DNA from: Acidobacteriota bacterium
GTDB lineage: Bacteria > Acidobacteriota > Aminicenantia > Aminicenantales > Aminicenantaceae
Direction: 5' to 3'
Assembly (NCBI GenBank): GCA_030609975.1
Contig: JAUWSR010000045.1
Span: 1 to 16,121 of the forward strand
Length of the DNA: 16,121 nt
This document shows positions 1-5,722 of this stretch, piece by piece; position 1 is the first letter of the stretch, and each line of letters opens with the position of its first letter. The notes under the pieces were generated by a model. That model was given only the letters and a program-made list of their open reading frames with translations. It had not been told where the DNA came from and made no database searches. Position numbers and translations under genes: made by a program.

Positions 1-82
1 GCAGCCCATTCGGAGTGAAAGACCACACCTTCATGGGCTGTCGCCTTGTAGCTGATGCAATCTTCACTCGTGAATCATTCAT
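1..82 (-). CDS. N-terminal fragment of a leftward gene, product unknown
   Basis: An open frame runs leftward off the window edge from an ATG at 82 and gives 27 readable codons beginning MNDSRVKIASATRR, with no stop. A strong Shine-Dalgarno, AGGAGG at 91-86, lies only 3 nt before this ATG, which is unusually tight. The ATG at 78 would be better spaced but opens a frame that stops after four codons (MIHE). Another in-frame ATG lies at 34. The fragment is too short to assign to a family. It is divergent from the gene at 224, and the spacer between them holds a large palindrome. That a gene starts here is supported by the ribosome site and the open frame; the exact start is uncertain. Confidence 0.5.
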   Translation of the reverse strand, partial: MNDSRVKIASATRRQPMKVWSFTPNGL

Positions 83-102
83 CTTCCTCCTGAATTATTC
101 CT

Positions 103-156
103 AAAAGATGCCGATACATTTACAAAAATCTCACAATTTTTATATCGGCATCTTTT
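103..156. repeat. Perfect 14-bp inverted repeat with a nested stem, divergent spacer
   Basis: AAAAGATGCCGATA (103-116) is matched exactly by its reverse complement at 143-156. Inside the 26-nt loop, AAAAAT (124-129) and ATTTTT (136-141) form a second stem. The structure ends in four Ts on both strands, so it resembles a weak bidirectional terminator. However, the flanking genes point away from each other, so no upstream transcript needs ending here. An operator, or a hairpin in the 5' leader of the leftward gene (about 11 nt before its AGGAGG), fits the position better. The pairing is seen directly; the role is inferred. Confidence 0.6.
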
Positions 157-187
157 ACCCTTCGGGACGCGCTTTTTTAAATAGGTC

Positions 188-216
188 TTTACTCGGATCG
201 CTTCCTCCATTATAGT
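188..216 (+). promoter_or_regulatory. Putative sigma-70 promoter, possibly giving a leaderless mRNA
   Basis: TTTACT (188-193), a 17-nt spacer and TATAGT (211-216) resemble -35 and -10 elements. Transcription would be expected to begin at about 222-224, which coincides with the ATG at 224. No Shine-Dalgarno is present before that ATG, which agrees with a leaderless message. This is inferred from consensus and spacing only. Confidence 0.45.
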
Positions 217-223
217 ATTTGGC

Positions 224-811
224 ATGAAAAGGGAGGAGTTAGAACAGGTCGTAGAGCAGGCCCTCACCTTCCTTGCCCAGATCCTTCCCGGAAGCATATC
301 GCTTTATTTCCCTCTGTTGTCCGTGGCATTAACCTGGGCCGTAAAGCGCAGCCTTGCGTGGGAAGAGGAGATATTTGCCTGGCAGGTCTGGCCGAATCCG
401 GAATGGATCCGGACCAAAAGCGATATGTTCATATTGGATTTTTTTCAGAGCAAGCCGGAGCTTAATTCCCATTTTAGGGCCGAGATCGATAACCGTGATC
501 TGGACGCTTTGAGATCGGCCTTTTCTCGCCTGTATCCCATCATGGGTCTGGAAGATCCCTTTCTCTGCGCGCTATTTTATCCTGAGCTCGAAAAGAGCGA
601 TCTGGCTGCTCTCCTTTCTACATTCGATACCCGGGTGGAGGAGGCAAAGGCTGATATCAAATCCATTCCCGAGAGACCCCGTTTGCTGGAGGGACTTAGA
701 GCCTTTGCAGAAGAGGCCATCTCTCTAGGAATTGAGGCCATGTCCCAAAAAGAGATTCAAAAGCTTATTCTGGATGTTCTCAAGCGGGACATCAATAATA
801 AAGATGTTTAA
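224..811 (+). CDS. Hypothetical protein with an N-terminal hydrophobic segment
   Basis: This is a 195-residue protein that I do not recognise. Residues 1-15 are charged and helical. A hydrophobic stretch at about 19-40 (ILPGSISLYFPLLSVALTW) could be a membrane helix or a buried helix. The remainder is acidic, Trp-rich near 47-61 and predicted helical, with no catalytic motif I can name. The start at ATG 224 is the only good one: the next possible start codons lie beyond the hydrophobic segment. There is no ribosome site upstream. A purine-rich GGGAGGAG (231-238) lies inside the coding region and serves no visible start. The 3' end overlaps the next gene by 8 nt, so the two are probably translationally coupled and may act together, perhaps at the membrane. 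Confidence 0.75.
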   Translation: MKREELEQVVEQALTFLAQILPGSISLYFPLLSVALTWAVKRSLAWEEEIFAWQVWPNPEWIRTKSDMFILDFFQSKPELNSHFRAEIDNRDLDALRSAFSRLYPIMGLEDPFLCALFYPELEKSDLAALLSTFDTRVEEAKADIKSIPERPRLLEGLRAFAEEAISLGIEAMSQKEIQKLILDVLKRDINNKDV

Positions 812-1628
812 AAAGCCGGCCCTGTTACTCGTGCTGACGGTGTTTGTCGGTATGGCCTGCGTTTCTCATCTCAAGGAAGCGAAGACCTCATATGCGCAGG
901 GGCAAAGATCGGCAAGAGACTATCAGACCCAAGCATCCCAAGCCTATTTTCAGAAAGCCAGGCAAGAAGCCTTTCAGGAAGTCAGGGGCAAGCCATCCGG
1001 TCAGGCCTATATGGTCAAGGGCCTGGCAGAACTCGAACTGGAGCTGTGGCAGGAGGCAGAAGAGAGTTTCCTGGAGGCCTTTCATTATGGATTTGAGAAG
1101 GGGGAGGAGTGGGCTCACCATCTGGCTCTTTTCGGTTTAGCCTCGTCCTTGGAGGAATCCGGCTTGCAGGAGTCTTCCCGCCAGGTCTACCGCTATCTCC
1201 TGGATCGCTCCCGGATCCCTTCTATCACTTTGTTGGCGGCACAGAAATACACCGAGTCCGCCTTGGAAGAAGCACTGGAGAGAGAGGAAAAAGAAAAAGA
1301 CAAGGCACTCGATTCGCTCCTGAAAACGGCCCAGCGACTTTCAGAGAAAGACATGAGCTGTGGCTATTATTTTTATCTCCAATCCCAGATCTATGGTCAT
1401 CAGAGTGCGTACCGTCAGAGTTTTGAAAGGGCTGTTATGGCCCGTGAGCTCGGGCTTCCCTCGGAGGCGGTGTTCCGGGATAACGATAATCAAATCGTCT
1501 TCTGCTACCGCGGCCTCAAGGATGAACTGGCTCCATGGGACTGGGAGCAATTCTTATCCATATACCAGGAATGGATGCGGCGTTGGAGCTGGACAGATCC
1601 AGAAACACCAACCTGGCTAAAGAGGTAA
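804..1628 (+). CDS. Putative lipoprotein with helical (TPR-like) repeats
   Basis: This is a 274-residue protein. I place the start at ATG 804, inside the end of the preceding gene (ATGTTTAA overlap), because it gives a proper export signal: MFKK, a hydrophobic core, then GMAC with the candidate lipidated Cys at residue 19. An upstream in-frame start at 732 would add 24 residues and spoil this signal. The lipobox is imperfect (Gly at -3), so lipidation is probable, not certain. Residues about 43-215 are rich in alternating Ala/Leu/Tyr/Glu helices of TPR character, such as AYMVKGLAELELELWQEAEE, suggesting a protein-protein scaffold on the periplasmic side of a membrane. A charged stretch (EREEKEKDK, about 159-167) splits the repeats. 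No enzyme motif is visible. It sits between the unknown gene at 224 and mtnA, and its stop lies inside mtnA's ribosome-binding region. Confidence 0.7.
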   Translation: MFKKPALLLVLTVFVGMACVSHLKEAKTSYAQGQRSARDYQTQASQAYFQKARQEAFQEVRGKPSGQAYMVKGLAELELELWQEAEESFLEAFHYGFEKGEEWAHHLALFGLASSLEESGLQESSRQVYRYLLDRSRIPSITLLAAQKYTESALEEALEREEKEKDKALDSLLKTAQRLSEKDMSCGYYFYLQSQIYGHQSAYRQSFERAVMARELGLPSEAVFRDNDNQIVFCYRGLKDELAPWDWEQFLSIYQEWMRRWSWTDPETPTWLKR

Positions 1629-1631
1629 TAC

Positions 1632-2666
1632 ATGTTCCCCACAATACAATGGAAAGATGGCTGTGTTGTCATGATCGACCAAAGAAAACTTCCGGGCGAT
1701 GAGGTCTATCTCGAATGCCGCGATTACGAGCAGGTCGCTCAGGCCATCGAGACCATGGTTATCCGGGGGGCACCGGCGATCGGGGTGGCAGTAGCCTACG
1801 GCTTGGCCCTGGGGATGAGCCGGCAAAGCCCGGGCGAAGACAGCGAAAGGGAGTTCGAGCGGATCTATCGGCGCCTGGAGAGAACCCGGCCCACGGCCCG
1901 CAACCTCTTTTGGGCCTTAGAGGAAATGAAAGCCGACTGGGACCGAACCCGAGGATCAGAACTTTCGGATCGGCGGCAATCCCTGTTGAAAATGGCACAG
2001 AGGATCGATGTAGAGGATGTCGAAACCTGCCGTCGTATTGGGGCTTGGGGAAAAAGCCTGATAAAAAGTGGACAGACCATCCTGACCCACTGCAATGCCG
2101 GGGCTTTAGCCACCGCCGGTTATGGGACAGCGTTGGGAGTGGTGAGGGCCGCGTTTGCCGAATATGGGAATATCCGAGTCTACGCCGATGAGACGCGTCC
2201 GCTTTTACAGGGGGCAAGACTGACATGTTGGGAACTGGAAAAAGACGGGATCCCTGTGGTCCAGATCACGGATAATATGGCGGGCTGGTTCATGCAAAAG
2301 GGCGAGATTTCCGTGGTGGTCACGGGCGCCGATCGGATCACGGCCAACGGAGATACGGCCAATAAGATCGGGACTTATTCCGTAGCCGTTTTAGCTCGGG
2401 AAAATGGGATCCCTTTCTACATCGCCGCCCCCATGAACACCATTGATTTTTCACTGGAGCAGGGCGACCAGATCCCCATCGAAGAAAGATCCCCCGATGA
2501 AGTCCGTAAAGTGGGTGCTTGCGCCATCTCTCCGGAAAAGGTCGCGGTACGCAACCCCGCCTTTGATGTGACCCCGGCAAAGTTCATCCACGCCATCATC
2601 ACCGAGTTCGGAATCGCCTACCCTCCTTTTGACGTCTCTCTCCAGGATCTAAAAAATAAAGCCTAA
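1632..2666 (+). CDS. mtnA: S-methyl-5-thioribose-1-phosphate isomerase
   Basis: This 344-residue protein has the usual family length. MtnA isomerises the aldose methylthioribose-1-phosphate to the ketose methylthioribulose-1-phosphate in the methionine salvage pathway, or in the dihydroxyacetone-phosphate shunt of methylthioadenosine. Family signatures visible are RGAPAIGVAVAYG (45-57), LTHCNAGALATAGYG with the catalytic Cys at 154, DETRPLLQGARLT (187-199), GADRITANGDTANKIGTY with the catalytic Asp at 234, and AAPMNTIDF (265-273). The 80-residue Cys-to-Asp spacing equals that of the Bacillus subtilis enzyme (C160, D240). The start ATG 1632 follows AAAGAGG (1619-1625), which lies in the end of the upstream lipoprotein gene, so the two are co-transcribed. 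The related eIF2B-alpha family and ribose-1,5-bisphosphate isomerase are less likely given the intact CNAG and GADR motifs. No other salvage gene lies in the window. Confidence 0.95.
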   Translation: MFPTIQWKDGCVVMIDQRKLPGDEVYLECRDYEQVAQAIETMVIRGAPAIGVAVAYGLALGMSRQSPGEDSEREFERIYRRLERTRPTARNLFWALEEMKADWDRTRGSELSDRRQSLLKMAQRIDVEDVETCRRIGAWGKSLIKSGQTILTHCNAGALATAGYGTALGVVRAAFAEYGNIRVYADETRPLLQGARLTCWELEKDGIPVVQITDNMAGWFMQKGEISVVVTGADRITANGDTANKIGTYSVAVLARENGIPFYIAAPMNTIDFSLEQGDQIPIEERSPDEVRKVGACAISPEKVAVRNPAFDVTPAKFIHAIITEFGIAYPPFDVSLQDLKNKA

Positions 2667-2756
2667 CAAGTCATCATTTCATTGTTAAATATTTGTTTAT
2701 GAATCCAGCGAGTGGCTTGCCCAGAGCATTCCAAATCCATGATTTATACATTAGAG

Positions 2757-2798
2757 TTTGGGGATGAAATGAGCGACTGGAGCGAAGCCATCCCCAAA
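2757..2798. repeat. Palindromic element in the mtnA-tsaD spacer
   Basis: The 239-bp spacer 2667-2905 holds no convincing gene. TTTGGGGATG (2757-2766) is exactly inverted at 2789-2798 around a 22-nt loop. A wider inverted pair, AATCCAGC (2702-2709) and GCTGGATT (2860-2867), encloses it. No T-run follows the central stem, so it is not a normal intrinsic terminator. It could be a small dispersed repeat or a structured leader or trailer RNA. The pairing is seen; any role is inferred. Confidence 0.45.
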
Positions 2799-2847
2799 TT
2801 CTGGTGCTGGCAGGGATATTGCGATGCTTCCAACCTCAGATATGCCC

Positions 2848-2875
2848 TTGCCAGAGTGAGCTGGATTGCTATAAA
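2848..2875 (+). promoter_or_regulatory. Putative sigma-70 promoter for tsaD
   Basis: TTGCCA (2848-2853), a 16-nt spacer and TATAAA (2870-2875) each differ from consensus by one base. Transcription would start near 2882, giving a leader of roughly 24 nt that carries the AAAGG ribosome site at 2892-2896. This is a consensus match only. Confidence 0.45.
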
Positions 2876-2905
2876 ATCTAACGGACAATCCAAAGGTATC
2901 TTAAT

Positions 2906-3907
2906 ATGAAAATCTTAGGCATCGAAACCTCCTGTGATGAGACGTCTGCTGCCGTTCTGGATGAAGAATTCAACATCCTGAGCAGCGTGGTCCTGTCGCA
3001 AGATGAAGTCCATGCCCCCTTTGGCGGGATCGTTCCGGAGTTGGCTTCGCGTCAGCATGTCAGATCCATCGGCTATATCGTTAGTGAGACTATGGAGAGG
3101 GCTCAGATCGGCTTGTTGGATATCGATATATTGGCCGTAACCCAGGGGCCAGGGCTTATCGGTTCACTCCTGGTGGGGCTTTCCTATGCCAAAGGCCTGG
3201 CCTATTCACTGGATATTCCCCTGGTTGCCATCGACCATCTTGAGTCACATGTGTATTCCGCATTTATCGAGAACCCGGATATCGCCTACCCCATCCTGGC
3301 GCTGCTCGTTTCCGGAGGACATACCTCGCTCTACTCCCTGCCCCGAAGCCTTGATTTTTGCCTGCTCGGAAAGACCCGGGATGATGCCGCGGGTGAAGCT
3401 CTGGACAAGATCGCTAAATTCCTGAGCCTGGGTTACCCCGGTGGTCCGGTTATTGACCGCCTGGCCGCCCAGGGCGATCCTAAACGTTTTGCCTTTTCGC
3501 TGCCTCAGATGTCCGACGGCAGCCTTGATTTCAGTTTCAGTGGTTTCAAAACTGCAGGCTTAAGGTTGATCAAGGAACTCCAATTGAGTCGGGATCATCC
3601 CGATTTTATCGATTTTTTAGCAGGATTCGAGAGTTCCGTCATTAAATATCTGCTGCACAACCTGGATCGAGCCGTCCAGGCGGTGGCTCCCGTTTCTTTG
3701 ATCCTGTGCGGAGGAGTGGCCCGGAATAGCAAGCTAAGAATAGCCTTCGAAGGATATGCCGACAGGCAGAAACTCTCCGCCTATATCCCTTCACCCAGTC
3801 TTTGTACGGATAACGCAGCCATGGTTGCGGCTTTGGCGGTGGAGAAACTCAGACAAGGCCTGGAGCCAGGACTTGATCTCAGCATAAATGCCTATCCACG
3901 CAGGTGA
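2906..3907 (+). CDS. tsaD: tRNA N6-threonylcarbamoyladenosine synthase catalytic subunit TsaD
   Basis: This is a 333-residue cytoplasmic protein of the Kae1/TsaD/Qri7 family at normal length. With TsaB and TsaE it transfers the threonylcarbamoyl group from threonylcarbamoyl-AMP (made by TsaC) to A37 of tRNAs that read ANN codons. Signatures are GIETSCDETSAAVLD (5-19), PELASRQHVRSI (44-55), the metal-binding HLESH with His111 and His115, LVSGGHTSLY (134-143), DDAAGEALDKIAKFLSLGYP (159-178), FSGFKTAGL (211-219), LCGGVARNSKLR (267-278) and CTDNAAMVA, whose Asp302 is the third metal ligand. The ASKH-type ATPase folds are complete. The start ATG 2906 follows AAAGG (2892-2896) at 9 nt. The gene is monocistronic as far as can be seen: its 3' neighbour is convergent and begins its coding region 51 nt away, with no strong terminator between them. 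tsaB and tsaE are not in the window. Confidence 0.97.
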   Translation: MKILGIETSCDETSAAVLDEEFNILSSVVLSQDEVHAPFGGIVPELASRQHVRSIGYIVSETMERAQIGLLDIDILAVTQGPGLIGSLLVGLSYAKGLAYSLDIPLVAIDHLESHVYSAFIENPDIAYPILALLVSGGHTSLYSLPRSLDFCLLGKTRDDAAGEALDKIAKFLSLGYPGGPVIDRLAAQGDPKRFAFSLPQMSDGSLDFSFSGFKTAGLRLIKELQLSRDHPDFIDFLAGFESSVIKYLLHNLDRAVQAVAPVSLILCGGVARNSKLRIAFEGYADRQKLSAYIPSPSLCTDNAAMVAALAVEKLRQGLEPGLDLSINAYPRR

Positions 3908-3958
3908 ATTTTGTTGTCCGAAAGTAAAAATTCTAAATCATCCAAAAAATAGTCTTGG

Positions 3959-4777
3959 CTAGCGAAGGTATGTCCGGGCCCCGGCGTAACGGCTGCGAAA
4001 GTATCCGCTGGAGAGGGAATCGAAGCGGATCTGTTTGTTCTTTCCCGGGGCATGAATGAAGCGGTCCTCCCCGGTGTAGATCCCCACATGGGATATGCGG
4101 CCTCTGCCTGCGGTTTCAAAAAATACCAGATCACCCTTCTCCAGTTGATTTTTGGGAACCGGGGTTCCGGCTGCGTATTGATCGCGAGAGGAACGGGGGA
4201 GGTTCAGTCCTACCAGATTATAAACGGCCATGGTCAGGCCGCTGCAGTCAAAACCGTTCTCCGGAGAGGTGCCGCCCCATCGATAGGGAATACCGAGGTA
4301 GCTTTCGGCATGTTGCACGATTTCCGCCCGAAGATAATTGGTTCCCAGTTGAGGTTCCATCTCAACGGCATATTCCTCCGGGCTTACGATGTAGAATTCT
4401 AGGATCTTTCCGGAATCCCGGATATTCTCAGCTTCGTCCAGGGCACGCTTTTTAGAATTAAAGTCTCCAAAACGTACCTTGTAAAGACCGGATTCGTGCT
4501 TGAAGTAATAGGCATTCAGGTCGTATTGAAGGAGCGATCGGGTCAGGCGGACTGCATTTTCCAGATTCCGGAACGCACCCACTTGAATGGTATATCCGGC
4601 CCGTGGGATCTCCTTTTCAGGCGGCAGCGCTTGTTCCGGATCTGTAACCACCGGACGGCGGGCACAACCTGTCATCAACAACACAAGCACGGTCCCTAGG
4701 AGAAAAAGATGGCTGGAAAGACGAAGTTTCGATTCCCGGGTGCATCCTGCTTGTGATGTTCTCAATATCTGTCTCAC
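3959..4777 (-). CDS. Lipoprotein SPOR-NlpC/P60 peptidoglycan hydrolase
   Basis: This is a 272-residue exported protein, probably a D,L-endopeptidase that cuts peptide stems of peptidoglycan during wall turnover or division. The start is GTG 4777, with AGGA about 8 nt upstream. The N-terminus carries basic residues, a hydrophobic run (about 23-35) and the lipobox LMTGC, with the lipidated Cys at 38. The signal region is long because of a 17-residue polar lead. A SPOR domain (about 60-133, beginning GYTIQVGAFRNLENAVRLTR) should bind denuded glycan at septa. A linker is followed by the NlpC/P60 domain (about 150-272) with GIPYRWGGTSPENGFDCSG (catalytic Cys178), GDLVFFETAGRGRISHVGIY (His230) and FIHAP (His242). 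These match the Cys-His-His triad of the family. It is the last gene of the leftward cluster, 46 nt after the broken phosphotransferase. Confidence 0.93.
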   Translation of the reverse strand: MRQILRTSQAGCTRESKLRLSSHLFLLGTVLVLLMTGCARRPVVTDPEQALPPEKEIPRAGYTIQVGAFRNLENAVRLTRSLLQYDLNAYYFKHESGLYKVRFGDFNSKKRALDEAENIRDSGKILEFYIVSPEEYAVEMEPQLGTNYLRAEIVQHAESYLGIPYRWGGTSPENGFDCSGLTMAVYNLVGLNLPRSSRDQYAAGTPVPKNQLEKGDLVFFETAGRGRISHVGIYTGEDRFIHAPGKNKQIRFDSLSSGYFRSRYAGARTYLR

Positions 4778-4823
4778 CTGATTATCCTGTTAGTCGCTGC
4801 GGGATGAACGATTTTGTTTTCCC

Positions 4824-5710
4824 TTAAGCCTTGACTTTCCAAGAGCGAAGGAGGAGATCGCGGTTCTCTAAAAGCAAGCTGATATAAACCATCTCCAACT
4901 CCACCATTTCCGGATCATTCCTGTGCAGCCACTCAGACAGCCAGGCAAAACGCAAGGCCAAGACCAATTCGAAAAAGCGCTTCCAGCTGGCTTCTGATAG
5001 ATAGGGAGTCTGCCTTAAACTCTGGATAAATTCGAACGCCAGGTCACCGGTAAGACCCTGGGGCCGCTCCATACCGATACAACCAACGAGGTTGGCAGCA
5101 TCATAGGCTTCGGTTTTATGACCTAAAAATTCCCAATCGATGACGGCAAGCATATCGTCCTCTGACCAGATCACGTTCAAAGGGTGAAGATCACCATGAC
5201 AAAAGCTGATAGGAAACTGATCGTGAACAGGCTCAAGCCGTTCCTTCAGGTAGGCATAAGCAAGCTGAACCCGAGCCGAGATCTGGGGATCATGCCTGTT
5301 CAATCTCTGCATGAAACCATCGATGAAAGCAATGATCGAGAAGGGCTGTGAAGGATCGAATCCGGCCGTCGCAGCTCAACACCCGGGACGTAGGGGCCTA
5401 GCTGCCAGAATCCCCCCTGATACTGAGCGATAGTCTCATTTTCGGTATGTTTTAAGTAGGGATGTATGAGAGAAAGGTTTTGGCCTGCCAGGTATTCCAA
5501 GCAGCTTGCGATCTTCTGTTTATGCCTCCGAATATCAGGAGAGATACTCTCGAGGATATAGAGATGTTGGTCTCGATCCTCGACAACCGTTCGGAATTCA
5601 CACCGCTCGGGACTGCCTGCAAGAGGCAGATCGGACCGGGGCCGCAGGAAGTGCAGGCCCCAGAGTGAGCAGACTCTGCCCAGCAAATCGGCTTCGTATC
5701 GTAGCATCAT
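4824..5710 (-). pseudogene. APH/choline-kinase-like phosphotransferase, broken by a frameshift
   Basis: Two overlapping leftward frames make up one gene. The first (5710 to 5300) has the N-lobe of an aminoglycoside/homoserine/choline kinase-like protein and ends ELRRPD before running out of frame to a stop. The second, which is open from about 5375 down to 4824, continues FDPSQPFSIIAFIDGF and then MQRLNRH. It carries the catalytic loop CHGDLHPLNVIW, the metal site AVIDWEF and YDAANLVGCIG. Joining the frames near 5358-5366 needs one extra base and gives about 295 residues, normal for the family, so a single-base deletion is the simplest account. It may be a real mutation, a sequencing error or, less likely, recoding. 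The substrate is unknown; such kinases act on small sugars, choline, thiamine or amino-alcohols. The start ATG 5710 lies 12 nt after the upstream membrane-protein gene and has no clear ribosome site. An independent start at ATG 5312 would lack the N-lobe. Confidence 0.82.
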
Positions 5711-5722
5711 GGGTGTTTGGAC

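Noticed and set aside
732..803. Upstream extension of the lipoprotein gene
   Set aside because: It would read through the preceding gene and bury the signal peptide; ATG 804 gives a proper export signal.
1759..2226. Antisense frame of 155 codons over mtnA
   Set aside because: It is Arg/Pro/Ser-rich shadow coding opposite strongly conserved mtnA motifs.
2712..2909. A 65-codon rightward frame from GTG whose TGA overlaps the tsaD ATG (ATGA)
   Set aside because: It has no ribosome site and no family resemblance, it contains the palindrome, and a plausible tsaD promoter lies within it. The ATGA overlap is likely chance.
3906..3933. GAATTTT/AAAATTC inverted pair between convergent tsaD and the hydrolase gene
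   Set aside because: It is only 7 bp and AT-rich, overlaps the tsaD stop and has no GC stem, so it is not a credible intrinsic terminator.
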